Of a DNA stretch of 28,992 nucleotides, positions 11,111 through 19,847 are shown in pieces. Each line of letters opens with the position of its first letter. The stretch's first letter is position 1. The position numbers and the translations under genes were made by a program. The notes under the pieces are model-generated. The model was not told where the DNA came from. It did not search any database and saw only the letters and a list, made by a program, of their open reading frames with translations. Source of the DNA: a virus; IMG/VR virus record IMGVR_UViG_3300005613_000319, positions 1 to 28,992 of that record; one strand, 5' to 3'.

Positions 11111-11948
11111 GACAAAAACAAGTCATCTGTTCATCGAACATGTCTTGCTCCTCATAGTTAGGTTGCTTGCTTATATCTAGAAGCTTGATGTAGTTATCGC
11201 TGTCCTTCCTGAAGGTAGCGCCAGCATCTTTGCCAAACTTCTGTTCTTGTTTGATCCACCAGTCTGCCATCTCTGGTCTTTCCTTTAAGAGTTTGATCTT
11301 GGTATCCTTGCCTTTGAGAAAACATAAGTCACAGTTACCAGCCAATGTTTTGCCGCTGAAGTTTGTTAGATTCAAATCAAAGTTTTGTTTCTCCCAGAAA
11401 TCTGTCACATCTTTTACATCATGCTTGGCATGATACATAGGCAAGACATTTTCCCATGGGTTATTTTGATTCATAGCGCTTGACACTCTTCGAGGCTCAT
11501 CGTATCTAAGGCCTATCACGTTGTACCAAGTCTTGTGTCCTTTTAACTTACGCATAAACCTTGACATGACTTTGACCTTGAGTTCACTGGTGCAGAACCT
11601 GGCCACAGGATTAGGTAGGTATTGTCTTCTATCAATCAAAGCTTCAAAGGGTTCACCGTTTCTGCTTGCTGTTTCATAAGTAACTTCTTTGGTGCGATAG
11701 ACTGGACGCTCTTCACCAAAGTACAACTCTAACCAATGTATCTTTACGCCCCACTTTTGTTCTATCTCATGTACAAAGTCCAATGTCTCCGGGGCTTCCT
11801 TGCCTGTGTTGGCAAAGGTAACGTATACATCTTCAGGCAACGTGCCACCATGCGCTTGAATAATATTCCATAGCATGAACCCGGATGTTCTACCACCACT
11901 AAAGCTAATCAAAGCTGGTCCTTCTATCTTGTAAGGATTAGACTCCAT
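11103..11948 (-). CDS. PAPS-reductase-like PP-loop ATPase
   Basis: A 281-residue protein of the phosphoadenosine-phosphosulfate reductase/ATP-pyrophosphatase superfamily. The PP-loop SFSGGRTSG (15-23) binds ATP, and TFANTGKEAPETLDFVHEIE is the typical strand-helix that follows. RFCTSEL (118-123), GLRYDEPRR (146-154), GNCDLC (204-209) and a terminal CFC supply cysteines. Such genes are frequent in phages; known relatives take part in sulfate reduction (CysH), DNA phosphorothioation (DndC) and base modification. Lying in the same operon as a cytosine methyltransferase, it may act in nucleic-acid modification (inference). The start overlaps the previous gene by 11 bases. Confidence 0.85.
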   Translation of the reverse strand: MESNPYKIEGPALISFSGGRTSGFMLWNIIQAHGGTLPEDVYVTFANTGKEAPETLDFVHEIEQKWGVKIHWLELYFGEERPVYRTKEVTYETASRNGEPFEALIDRRQYLPNPVARFCTSELKVKVMSRFMRKLKGHKTWYNVIGLRYDEPRRVSSAMNQNNPWENVLPMYHAKHDVKDVTDFWEKQNFDLNLTNFSGKTLAGNCDLCFLKGKDTKIKLLKERPEMADWWIKQEQKFGKDAGATFRKDSDNYIKLLDISKQPNYEEQDMFDEQMTCFCHD

Positions 11949-12177
11949 AGATTCTCTCCACTTGTCCCATTAAATCTTCATGTGCATCGTGCAAAAATTT
12001 CCACTGCTCATTAAAGTTTTTATTTGTTTCTTTTGTTTTTGCAAGTTGTCTTTGCAGTCTTCTAATCGCTTTAACTAAATCAAGTTTCTTATCAGCAACC
12101 ACTGCAAGCTGATGTTTGACCATCAACTCCAAGACCTCCTCAATCGGATCTGTTATTGTCTCTAAGTTATCCATCAT
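11938..12177 (-). CDS. coiled-coil small protein, unknown function
   Basis: A 79-residue helical protein. ELMVKHQLAVVADKKLDLVK followed by AIRRLQRQLAKTKETNKNF shows heptad spacing, and the protein probably forms a coiled coil. ATG 12177 or 12174 (both in frame) overlaps the end of the primase-polymerase gene by about ten bases. An accessory factor for the replication protein is possible from position only. Confidence 0.68.
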   Translation of the reverse strand: MMDNLETITDPIEEVLELMVKHQLAVVADKKLDLVKAIRRLQRQLAKTKETNKNFNEQWKFLHDAHEDLMGQVERIYGV

Positions 12178-14113
12178 CTTCCCAAGGTTTTCTCATCTCG
12201 TTATCTGCTAAGTAATACCATGCGTTCTTACCTGGCACACTGTGAGTCTTGACTCTCTCTGCTAGATACTTCTGCACATGTGATACTGCGTACCTTGCGG
12301 CTCTCTCTCCTGAAGCCATGTCGCTTTCCTTCAATGCTTGTCTTGCTAGCAGTTCGAGTTCTTGTCTTGTATAAAACTTGCGCCTGTCCATTGCCGCGGC
12401 CACCACTCTCGCTATCTCTACTTCGTCTGGTGAATCTGATGCATCCACCACTCTAAAGAAGCCACGATCAAAATCAAAGTAGGCTAAGTGTTGATCTGGT
12501 TCTCTTGCGTTCCTTGCCTCGTAAAAGATATCGATGTTAGGTTTCTTACCAGACAGCTTGATACCAGAATCCATCCAACCAGCGAAGGCACTACCACCAC
12601 GCGCTGACATGAATGACAGATCATCTGCTCGTTCTTTACCAGTGTGATGAGCAATGATGACAGCAACACCAAAGAGTTCTATCAGCTTATCGACACGCGA
12701 TAACATCTCGTGGATCTCTGAGTTAGAGTTCTCTTCTCCACTAAAGAAGTTAATCACTGGATCGATCATGACAATATCAGGTTTGTGATAGTCAATACTT
12801 GTAGCTATTTCATCTATGTCTTTATCTCTCATGATGTTCTTTCTTAATCTTCCAGAAGCTATTAGGTTTGACTTACCAAGATCTAACATCTCTCTGTCAT
12901 GAATGAAAGGCTGATAGTACATGTCGATTCTTTTCTTTAAGAACTCATGAATGATCTCTGCTTGTAACCACATAACCTTTAAAGGTCTATTGAATTGTTT
13001 GCCCATAAACTCTGTGCCTGTTGTAGCGGCAGCAGCGAATGCACCCAACCAATGTGACTTACCAATCTTTGGTTTACCCAAGAGCAAGACTCTTGATTGT
13101 TCAAAGATAAATGCATCACCCCAAAACTGTTCGATGCGATCTGAGTCCATGCCATCCCAAAAAGGATCGCCAAATGTTTTGAGACCAAGTGGATCTCTTT
13201 CAGGTCTTTCTTTTTTCTTTTGCTGTTCGATAGGATCTTCTTGATCCATGATCTCTTTGAGTTCATCTGTTAGTTGTATCTGCCACTGACTTGTCTTCCA
13301 CTCTGTGATACCAGCTACATCGTCTGGGTTTCTTTTCAAGTGCCCAGTGCAAATACTGTTTACTGTTTGCAATACTTCTTGCACGCTCATGGGTGGGTTG
13401 TTTGTTTGATTCCAATCCAAAGCTTTGATGATGACTTCACGCATACCCCAACCTTCGAGAATCCACTTGCCTACCAATCTTGCAAGCGTATCGTTTCTCA
13501 TGCCACTGCCAACACCATCCATTGATAGCGGTGTTTTTAAGTCTGAGTTCGATCTGCCTACATTATTAAAGTCATAAATGATATTCATGTCTTGACTTGT
13601 AAGTATGGGCAAGTCATCCATGTCGCTTGGCCCAACACCGTCCACGCTTTCAAACATGTAATGGTCCGAAGGTGAGACCATGACATAGCCACCTTCTCCT
13701 CTGACATCAAGTCTGCCTGTGGTGTTTCTTATTTTTAGTTCAGGGTTGATAGCATAGAAATAATGATAGCCACCTCTTGGTGTTTTTTGTTTGAGTGTTG
13801 TTCTTGTGATCTGTCCTGATTCACAAAAGTCACAAGCTTCTTGTGTGTCTGCATCAAGCACCACAAAATTAATTCCTGTGACAGCTGCCCAATTACAATT
13901 TGGAAATTGTAAGTACCATTGTTTAATTTCTTTTAAGTGTGCTTGCTTTTGAATGTAGTCTGCCCACTTAACTCTTGGTGTCTTAGCCCAGCGCTTAACC
14001 AACACATCATCATCTTCATAAGGATGTCTTGTTTTAAAGTAATCTGGTATGACGTCTGTCTTAGATCCACAAGGTATTAAATGAAAGTTGTTCTCATAAA
14101 AAGAAACCAACAT
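12167..14113 (-). CDS. primase-polymerase/AAA helicase fusion
   Basis: A 648-residue replication protein. The N-terminal half is an archaeo-eukaryotic-type prim-pol domain, with VVLDADT (84-90, metal-binding Asp), RGGYHYFY (113-120) and RLDVRGEGGYVMVSPS (134-149). A PriCT-like helical domain (GSGMRNDTLARLVGKWILEG, 202-221) links to a RepA-like AAA ATPase, with Walker A GKPKIGKS (346-353), Walker B IVMIDP (447-452) and AHHTGK (488-493). A winged-helix-like end follows. It would unwind DNA and make primers at the phage origin. I chose ATG 14113. A frame extends to a TTG at 14209 overlapping the HTH gene, and AAGGAG near 14130 would suit a non-ATG start, so the start is uncertain. Confidence 0.9.
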   Translation of the reverse strand: MLVSFYENNFHLIPCGSKTDVIPDYFKTRHPYEDDDVLVKRWAKTPRVKWADYIQKQAHLKEIKQWYLQFPNCNWAAVTGINFVVLDADTQEACDFCESGQITRTTLKQKTPRGGYHYFYAINPELKIRNTTGRLDVRGEGGYVMVSPSDHYMFESVDGVGPSDMDDLPILTSQDMNIIYDFNNVGRSNSDLKTPLSMDGVGSGMRNDTLARLVGKWILEGWGMREVIIKALDWNQTNNPPMSVQEVLQTVNSICTGHLKRNPDDVAGITEWKTSQWQIQLTDELKEIMDQEDPIEQQKKKERPERDPLGLKTFGDPFWDGMDSDRIEQFWGDAFIFEQSRVLLLGKPKIGKSHWLGAFAAAATTGTEFMGKQFNRPLKVMWLQAEIIHEFLKKRIDMYYQPFIHDREMLDLGKSNLIASGRLRKNIMRDKDIDEIATSIDYHKPDIVMIDPVINFFSGEENSNSEIHEMLSRVDKLIELFGVAVIIAHHTGKERADDLSFMSARGGSAFAGWMDSGIKLSGKKPNIDIFYEARNAREPDQHLAYFDFDRGFFRVVDASDSPDEVEIARVVAAAMDRRKFYTRQELELLARQALKESDMASGERAARYAVSHVQKYLAERVKTHSVPGKNAWYYLADNEMRKPWEDDG

Positions 14114-14172
14114 TTCTTTTCTCTTGTTGCCAAGAATCTCTTCTCCTTTTTTATTTAAATGTAATTCCAAGA

Positions 14173-14367
14173 CTAACTCTCTTCTACTGCACCATAAATA
14201 CTTTCCCAATCAAGAGCATGCCCGGTCATCTTGATTAATTTCTTAGCCTGGTTTACAGAAGGCTGTCTTGTGTTGTATCTCCAAGACCTAATGGTGGACA
14301 CTGAGACCTTGAGTTCTTTTGCAAGACTCTCTTCTCCACGTTTTTCTATGTAATCTTTTAGTTCCAT
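14173..14367 (-). CDS. Cro/CI-like HTH regulator
   Basis: A 64-residue DNA-binding protein. ESLAKELKVSVSTIRSWRYN is a helix-turn-helix of the Cro/C1 type, followed by TRQPSVNQAKKLIKMTG as the supporting helices. It is the first gene of the leftward replication operon and faces the rightward operon at 14453, the classical place for a lytic switch regulator. CAAGGAGAGAA precedes ATG 14367. The inverted repeat at 14385-14445 is its likely operator (inference). Confidence 0.85.
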   Translation of the reverse strand: MELKDYIEKRGEESLAKELKVSVSTIRSWRYNTRQPSVNQAKKLIKMTGHALDWESIYGAVEES

Positions 14368-14384
14368 TTCTCTCCTTGTTAGGT

Positions 14385-14445
14385 GATGCGCTTCTAAAAA
14401 AGGAGGACGTCAACCTTTTGGGGGGGAAGACGAATGAAGCGCATC
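14385..14445. promoter_or_regulatory. inverted-repeat operator pair between divergent operons
   Basis: GATGCGCTTC (14385-14394) and GAAGCGCATC (14436-14445) are perfect inverted 10-mers whose centres are 51 bases apart, close to five helical turns. They flank the only intergenic gap between the two divergent operons. Between them lie TTGACG on the minus strand, a possible -35 box with no good -10 box, and a G7 run (14420-14426). This fits looping or cooperative binding by the Cro-like protein. Confidence 0.6.
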
Positions 14446-14452
14446 GAAGTCA

Positions 14453-15001
14453 ATGATAAGGGACATGATACAAAAAGTAAAGAAGATTGTTGACAAAGTT
14501 TTGATAATCATTATGATGGTATTTGTATTTGTTATTGGAGACAAACTTATGGAAGATAAAACTAACTATGAAGCTTATGGTCTGGTAGATTTATTGAAGC
14601 TTAAAAAAGCAAATCTATCTAACCAATCAAAACTGCGTGAAGAATCAAAACTTTTAGACGAGGCCATTGCTCAATGTCCAGAAGTTGTTGAGGTCACCAA
14701 ATCATTATCAAACTCTGGTGGATCTAAAAGGGTGCAGCTAAACGGTTTGATACCTAAAGATTTAAGAGTTCAATACAAGGTCACCAAGTCATGGGACCAA
14801 GACTTCTTAAATGATTTATCAAAAGAACTACAAAACTTTCCATTTACTAAACAGTATGTGGAAGATACTCGTGCAACCAAGAAACTTCAAGACGAAGATC
14901 CAAAGGCTTGGGAGTACATTGAAAAAGGTTTGACAACTAAGATCAATGAAAGACCTTATGTCACATTTATTGATCCATTAAAAGGAGGAAGTCATGAGTA
15001 A
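14453..15001 (+). CDS. membrane-anchored protein, unknown function
   Basis: A 182-residue protein. A basic N-terminus is followed by one hydrophobic segment (about 16-29, VLIIIMMVFVFVIG), so it is probably anchored in the inner membrane by an N-terminal signal anchor. The remainder is charged and helical with no recognised domain. First gene of the rightward recombination operon. No strong SD precedes ATG 14453; ATG 14465 is a possible start but AAGGG lies too close to it. A 19-codon frame at 14435-14494 overlaps this start. Confidence 0.72.
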   Translation: MIRDMIQKVKKIVDKVLIIIMMVFVFVIGDKLMEDKTNYEAYGLVDLLKLKKANLSNQSKLREESKLLDEAIAQCPEVVEVTKSLSNSGGSKRVQLNGLIPKDLRVQYKVTKSWDQDFLNDLSKELQNFPFTKQYVEDTRATKKLQDEDPKAWEYIEKGLTTKINERPYVTFIDPLKGGSHE

Positions 15002-15200
15002 GATAGGAGATTTTTTAATCGGTTTAACTGAGGATGCTGAGTATGTTATTGGAAGCTGTGAAGATTTTGAACAGTTCTGTAGCAAAATGCAAAAATTAAA
15101 TGATATGTATTTACCAAGCAGTTTGGTAGACATATGGGAAGAACATGTTAGTTCCCAAGAAGATCTAAACGTTAACCATTATATAAGGAGAGCAAGGTGA
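14994..15200 (+). CDS. small acidic protein, unknown function
   Basis: A 68-residue helical protein starting MSKIGDFLIGLTEDAEYVIG. A strong SD, AAAAGGAGGAAGTC, precedes ATG 14994, which overlaps the previous gene by eight bases. It ends four bases into the next gene. It lies directly before the Sak4-like ATPase and could be an accessory protein, but no family is recognised. Confidence 0.72.
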   Translation: MSKIGDFLIGLTEDAEYVIGSCEDFEQFCSKMQKLNDMYLPSSLVDIWEEHVSSQEDLNVNHYIRRAR

Positions 15201-15970
15201 GTCTATTGGATACCATAGAAACAGGCATCAAAGTGCCAGCAATAAAAATAAATGTAGCAGGAACTGATGGGATAGGTAAGACTACCTTTGCATCTAATGC
15301 ACCTAGGCCTGTATTCGTTAAGACAGAGGAAGGAACTAACTTCTTAGATGTATCTTCCTTTCCATTGTGCAAGTCATACGATGACATTGTTAAACAATTA
15401 CAAACTCTTTATGAAGATAAACATGATTACAAAACTGTGGTTTTTGATACCACTGACTGGGCTGAGAAACTTGTGCAACAAAAAGTTTGCGACATGCATT
15501 CAGTTAAGTCCATTGAGTCATTAGGTTTTGGTAAAGGTTACACAGAGTCCGCTGAGTTATATAGGCGGATACTTAAAATGTTTGATTTGCTACTTGAGAA
15601 AAAGATGAATGTCATCTTGCTTTCTCATGTGGCTATCAGAACTTTCAATGATCCAGAGCGTGAGCCCTATGATCGTTGGGAGATGAGTCTACACAAGAAG
15701 GTATCATCGATGATCCGGGAATGGGTAGACTTCAACCTGTTTGCTAACTACGAGGTATCAACTCGTACTAGTGGCCAGGGTTTTAATGAAAAGACCAGAG
15801 CAGTGTCATATGGCAAGCGAAAGTTATTTCATAAATTCACCGCAGCCTTCGATGCAAAGAGTCGAGTTGACTTGGGTAACGCCCCATTAGATCTTGACTT
15901 CAACGCATTCATGACTGCTTTCAAAGAATCTTTAAAATCTAAAATGAAGGAGAAGAAAAATGTCGGATGA
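15197..15970 (+). CDS. Sak4-like RecA-fold annealing ATPase
   Basis: A 257-residue ATPase of the AAA_24/Sak4 type. Walker A is GTDGIGKT (22-29), Walker B is TVVFDTTDW (80-88), and VILLSHVAI is the sensor-like strand. Members are RecA-related single-strand annealing proteins of phages, usually encoded beside a DUF669 single-strand binding protein, exactly as here. The start is a GTG at 15197 with TAAGGAGAGCAAG upstream; no ATG lies nearby. It would promote homologous recombination and repair during replication. Confidence 0.85.
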   Translation: MSLLDTIETGIKVPAIKINVAGTDGIGKTTFASNAPRPVFVKTEEGTNFLDVSSFPLCKSYDDIVKQLQTLYEDKHDYKTVVFDTTDWAEKLVQQKVCDMHSVKSIESLGFGKGYTESAELYRRILKMFDLLLEKKMNVILLSHVAIRTFNDPEREPYDRWEMSLHKKVSSMIREWVDFNLFANYEVSTRTSGQGFNEKTRAVSYGKRKLFHKFTAAFDAKSRVDLGNAPLDLDFNAFMTAFKESLKSKMKEKKNVG

Positions 15971-16472
15971 TTTATTTAATCTAAACTTAACTGATGTCGA
16001 AGAAGACACTGGTTCAATTGGGCCTATGCCTGCTGGAGACTATGAAATGGTTGCAGCATCATGGGAAAGTAAAAACAGTAAAGCCACAGGTCATAGGATG
16101 CTGAGTGTAACTTATGAAGTTGTGGGACCGAAGTACCAAGGTAGAAAAGTTTGGGAAAACTTTATGCTTGAGGGCAACGGACTAAACGTCTCTAAAGGAA
16201 AGCTTCGTAACTGGAGAAAAGCCATGGGCATGGATCCTGATATGGAAGCTTTCGGTTTAGAGGATCTTGAAAGCATGATGAGTGTCCCTTTCAATGCCAA
16301 CCTTCGTATTGAAGAAGGCAGAGATAAGGGTGATGGTACGAAGTGGGAAGATAAGAATGTTATCGCTAAGTTTTTAGCTGGCGGTTCGTCTGCAACGTCT
16401 TCCCCTTCCCCAGCTCCAGCACCTAGTGCTAATGCTTCAACAGAAGAAGATCCTTTTGACTGGGATAAATAA
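15960..16472 (+). CDS. DUF669 single-strand DNA-binding-like protein
   Basis: A 170-residue protein. The opening with PAGDYEMVAASWESKNSKAT and GHRMLSVTYEVVGPKYQGRK, then a KLRNWRKAMG helix, matches the DUF669 family. That family neighbours Sak4 genes and is thought to serve as a phage single-strand DNA-binding protein. A Ser/Pro/Ala-rich linker leads to a short acidic tail, EEDPFDWDK, like the partner-docking C-termini of bacterial SSB. SD GAAGGAGAAGAAAA overlaps the Sak4 gene by 11 bases. Confidence 0.85.
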   Translation: MSDDLFNLNLTDVEEDTGSIGPMPAGDYEMVAASWESKNSKATGHRMLSVTYEVVGPKYQGRKVWENFMLEGNGLNVSKGKLRNWRKAMGMDPDMEAFGLEDLESMMSVPFNANLRIEEGRDKGDGTKWEDKNVIAKFLAGGSSATSSPSPAPAPSANASTEEDPFDWDK

Positions 16473-16691
16473 ATGATTTTCACCATGACATTGCAACAGG
16501 TCGACCTATTAAAAGGAGAGAGTGATGTTGTTGGTGAAATCCTCGAGCGAGTAACTAAAGCTATGAATGACCTGAACCTTGCTTTGGTTACTCCTCGCCT
16601 TTTTATTATAACTAAACCGGGAATAATATTCCCATCTTTTTTGGAGAAAAGATATGATGATAGACAAAAGAGAGGCCAACAACCTCATTAA
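16473..16691 (+). CDS. doubtful small ORF
   Basis: A 72-codon frame begins directly after the DUF669 stop. No proper SD precedes its ATG 16473 or the inner ATG 16485. Its sequence resembles nothing known, and its last part overlaps a possible terminator and the start of the next gene. It may be a real coupled gene, or 16473-16653 may be noncoding. Confidence 0.35.
   Translation: MIFTMTLQQVDLLKGESDVVGEILERVTKAMNDLNLALVTPRLFIITKPGIIFPSFLEKRYDDRQKRGQQPH
16619..16642 (+). terminator. possible weak intrinsic terminator
   Basis: GGGAA (16619-16623), loop TAATA, then TTCCC (16629-16633), followed by ATC and six T (16637-16642). The stem is short. It could partly end the Sak4-DUF669 message before the helicase group, or be chance within the doubtful ORF that spans it. 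Confidence 0.4.
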
Positions 16692-16842
16692 CGTAATGGA
16701 ATCTTTGTTGAATTCTTTGGACAAAACATTTGATAGTTTGCCAACTGACATCGACCAGAAAGTAAAAGATGCTAAACTAACTTTATTAAATGTGGAAAGA
16801 CAAAATGACAGACAAAGAAAATTCTTTAGATTCTTTAGATGA
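16654..16842 (+). CDS. small coiled-coil protein, unknown function
   Basis: A 62-residue helical protein containing NLINVMESLLNSLDKTFDSL, with TTTGGAGAAAAGAT as SD. ATG 16657 is one codon downstream and equally possible. It overlaps the next gene by 38 bases. No family recognised. Confidence 0.65.
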   Translation: MMIDKREANNLINVMESLLNSLDKTFDSLPTDIDQKVKDAKLTLLNVERQNDRQRKFFRFFR

Positions 16843-17098
16843 AAAAACTTGTGATCAAGTAATGCATGATTTACATATGTGCATTGATGATTGGTCTAGA
16901 CAAGACTTAGATACTAAAGCAGCTGTAGTTACTCTTGCAAGATTCTGTGTTGAATTGTCTTTTAAATTTTCACACACACCTTATGACGCTATGCAATTAC
17001 TATCCACGGTAGTAATGGATAACCTCGAATCTTATGAACATGAAGAGTTAATGCAGCTTTTGATACAACCTCGTGATCAAAAGAAAGTCATTCATTGA
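16805..17098 (+). CDS. small helical protein, unknown function
   Basis: A 97-residue acidic, helical protein from ATG 16805 (MTDKENSLDSLDEKTCDQVM); an in-frame ATG at 16790 is an alternative. The SD is weak (GGAAAG). It overlaps the helicase start as TTGA. No recognised domain. Confidence 0.68.
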   Translation: MTDKENSLDSLDEKTCDQVMHDLHMCIDDWSRQDLDTKAAVVTLARFCVELSFKFSHTPYDAMQLLSTVVMDNLESYEHEELMQLLIQPRDQKKVIH

Positions 17099-18759
17099 AA
17101 CTTAGATACTACCAACGCAACGCTATAGATGCTCTTCACTCTTGGTTTGATACCAAGCCTGAGGACCCAGCGCTTATTGCCTTACCAACAGCGGCTGGTA
17201 AGACCATTATATTTTCACACTTTATTAAAGAAGTCTTTCACAAAAACCCTAAGGCCAGGTTTCTTATCATGGCTCATAGAAAAGAGTTGGTTGCTCAAGC
17301 TGAAAGCAAACTAAAGTCTGTGTGGCCAGATGCCCCGGTGGGTGTACTCGCTGCTGGTATGAAACGCTTTCAACACAATGCACAAATTCTAGTTGCCAGT
17401 CGCGATACCTTGGCTTCGCCCAAGAGATTAGAAAAGGTTGGCAAGTTTGACTACATGATTATTGATGAGGCACACAACGTGCCACCTAGTTCTTTGACTC
17501 GCTACAAGAAGATCATTGACACTCTATCAGAACGCCAGTCCATGAAGGTCATGGGTTGTACTGCAACACCTTATCGCATGGGTCAAGGCTACATCTATGG
17601 CAATCGTAAAGATCATTTCTTTAAAGGTCTTGCCTACAGTGTATCGATACCAGAGTTAATACAAGCAGGTTACTTGTGCCGATTGTCTGCCTTTGCTGTT
17701 AACGACAATGCCATCATTGATGCTGGCAAAGTTAGTTTAAAGTTCAAAGGTGGAGACTTCCGGGAAAAAGAATTAGAAGACATAGCGATGGTAGATGAAA
17801 CCATCATTGAAGTTATAAGTGATTGGATTGATAACGCCTATACAAAAGGCAGAACAGCCTCGGTGTTTTTCTGTGTTTCCGTTCTCCATGCACAGAAGAT
17901 GACTCAGTACCTAAAGCAACATGGAATTAATGCTGCTGTGGTTACAGGGGAGACGCCCAACCAAGACCGGGATAAGATTCTTGCGGACTTTGAGTCTGGC
18001 AAGCTTCATGCCCTTTGCAATGTTGGGGTTTTAACCGAAGGCTGGGACGCCCCGCGAACAGATTGTATAGCATTGCTTAGACCAACGCAAAGTGTTGGAC
18101 TCTATGTGCAGATGTGTGGACGTGGCATGCGATTGCATGATAACAAAGAGAACTGTTTGCTACTTGACTATGGTGAGAACGTAGCTAGACATGGCTGTCT
18201 AGATGAGGTAGAGCCTGGCGAAAGTCTGCCCGGAAGATACAAGCCTAAGATTTGTGCAAGTTGTAATGCTATCAACTCACCTTCTGCTAAAGAATGTATT
18301 GAGTGCGGCCAAGTGTTTGAGTCAACACAATCAAAAGTTCTTTGGACCAAAAAGGAAAGGGAAGTAGCAAGGCGTACCAAGGCTGATAGGCAAGCTGTTT
18401 TATCAGATGAAAGAAAAGCATCAGCCCCTAAAAATAAACCCATCACGGACATCTACGCGTCTGTGGTGAAGTCTAAAAATGGCAGTGAGTATTGTCAGGT
18501 AGTCTTTACAGTTAAGGATGAGTTCTTTCCCAAGAAGATGCCACTAATGTTTGGTCATCCTACTGCACATAATATGGCAGTGCGTAAGTGGAAAAAAATT
18601 ACTACCAAGTGGGGATCACCAAGTCAACCATGGATGGCTGCTGAATTAATTAACAGCGGTGCATTTGATACAATCTCTGAGATCATTGTGCAAAAGCAAG
18701 GTAAGTATGAGAACGTTGTTGGAATTAAAACCAAACAAAATGAGAATATAGATCTATGA
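17095..18759 (+). CDS. superfamily 2 DEAD/DEAH helicase with zinc ribbon
   Basis: A 554-residue SF2 helicase. It has a Q-like N-terminus, LRYYQRNAIDAL; Walker A PTAAGKT (31-37); DEAH (124-127); TAT (156-158); TEGWD (314-318); and motif VI QMCGRGMR (339-346). After the two RecA-like domains a zinc ribbon CASC (387-390) and CIEC (401-404) follows, then a basic region and a C-terminal domain. It probably unwinds or branch-migrates DNA in recombination. The start is a TTG at 17095 overlapping the previous TGA, with no strong SD, so coupling is likely. Confidence 0.9.
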   Translation: MKLRYYQRNAIDALHSWFDTKPEDPALIALPTAAGKTIIFSHFIKEVFHKNPKARFLIMAHRKELVAQAESKLKSVWPDAPVGVLAAGMKRFQHNAQILVASRDTLASPKRLEKVGKFDYMIIDEAHNVPPSSLTRYKKIIDTLSERQSMKVMGCTATPYRMGQGYIYGNRKDHFFKGLAYSVSIPELIQAGYLCRLSAFAVNDNAIIDAGKVSLKFKGGDFREKELEDIAMVDETIIEVISDWIDNAYTKGRTASVFFCVSVLHAQKMTQYLKQHGINAAVVTGETPNQDRDKILADFESGKLHALCNVGVLTEGWDAPRTDCIALLRPTQSVGLYVQMCGRGMRLHDNKENCLLLDYGENVARHGCLDEVEPGESLPGRYKPKICASCNAINSPSAKECIECGQVFESTQSKVLWTKKEREVARRTKADRQAVLSDERKASAPKNKPITDIYASVVKSKNGSEYCQVVFTVKDEFFPKKMPLMFGHPTAHNMAVRKWKKITTKWGSPSQPWMAAELINSGAFDTISEIIVQKQGKYENVVGIKTKQNENIDL

Positions 18760-19847
18760 AAGATATAAACCATTTGTTAGATGATGTTGAACTGCAACAA
18801 AAAAGACATCAAAGATTTTATTTAGGTATCAGTCAAATAGGTAATCCTAATCAGCGTTTACTTTGGATGCGTTGGCGCTGGCTTATGCCTGATGATATGC
18901 CTGCTAGAGTCTTAAGGCTTCTTGATCTAGGCAACGTGGTTGAGGATGATCTTATTAAAAAACTTAGAAAGATTCCTGGTGCTCAGATCTTTGACGTTGC
19001 TCGCAATGGTAAACAGTTTGAGACAGAGACATTGGGAGGTCACGTCAAAGGCCATATCGATGGCGTAGGGCAAAACTTTCCGGGGATTGATACCAAGGAT
19101 CCATTTTTATTAGAGTTCAAGACAGCTAACGACAATCGCTTTAACAACCTAGTAAAGCTTGGTAGTTATTGTGATTGGTCAGAAGAGTATGCTGCCCAGT
19201 TACATTTATACATGGGCTTGTTTAAATTTACTCAATGCATTGCAATTGTTTATAACAAAAATAACTCAGACTTATATACTGAAATCATTCAGTATGATAG
19301 TGATGCTTTTGATTCTTTGATAGAGAAAGCAAAAAGTATTTTACTAGCAGAAGCACCACCAGATAACTACATACCAGAAACAGATTACCGAATCAAAAGC
19401 TACATGACACCAGCGCAGCAAGCCTGTTATCTAGGTAGAGCACTGCCACCTAAGATTCATTGTAGATCTTGTAGGTTCGCTAAGGTTGATATTGAGAAGG
19501 GAGATGCACATTGGCATTGCACCCAGCACGATAGAAAGATTAGTGAAGACAGACAAACCAAAGGTTGTGCAAGACATAACTTTATACCTGAGTTAATACC
19601 AGCTCATGTTATGGAAAAGGATGACGATATGGTTTTGTATGAGAAGGACAAGATTAGATTTGTTAACGTAGCCGAGAACCTTAACACGCCGGGCGAAAAC
19701 TTTTTTTCTAGCAAAGAATTAATTGAAGTTGTAAACAGTGGATTCCCAGAAGAGATCTTGGAGACTTGCGATAAAGTTAAGAAAGTATTTAATGGCGCTT
19801 CTATTAAAGAGATCAGACCTTGGATTGAAACTAGGCCATCAACCTAA
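18756..19847 (+). CDS. Cas4/RecB-like PD-(D/E)XK nuclease
   Basis: A 363-residue nuclease. The PD-(D/E)XK core is visible as GHIDGVGQ (99-106, D102), LLEFKTA (118-124, E120 and K122) and the QLHLYMGL helix (148-155). A cysteine set C236, C239, C255 and C271 may hold a zinc or an Fe-S cluster as in Cas4/AddB-type nucleases; the usual extra N-terminal Cys is not evident. It would resect DNA ends for the Sak4/DUF669 pair. It overlaps the helicase as ATGA and the RusA gene as TAATG. Confidence 0.85.
   Translation: MKDINHLLDDVELQQKRHQRFYLGISQIGNPNQRLLWMRWRWLMPDDMPARVLRLLDLGNVVEDDLIKKLRKIPGAQIFDVARNGKQFETETLGGHVKGHIDGVGQNFPGIDTKDPFLLEFKTANDNRFNNLVKLGSYCDWSEEYAAQLHLYMGLFKFTQCIAIVYNKNNSDLYTEIIQYDSDAFDSLIEKAKSILLAEAPPDNYIPETDYRIKSYMTPAQQACYLGRALPPKIHCRSCRFAKVDIEKGDAHWHCTQHDRKISEDRQTKGCARHNFIPELIPAHVMEKDDDMVLYEKDKIRFVNVAENLNTPGENFFSSKELIEVVNSGFPEEILETCDKVKKVFNGASIKEIRPWIETRPST

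Noticed and set aside
12484-13266. Minus-strand out-of-frame ORFs in the primase-polymerase gene (12484-12672, 12979-13266)
   Set aside because: They lie inside a well-conserved ATPase gene, lack an SD and have no known motifs.
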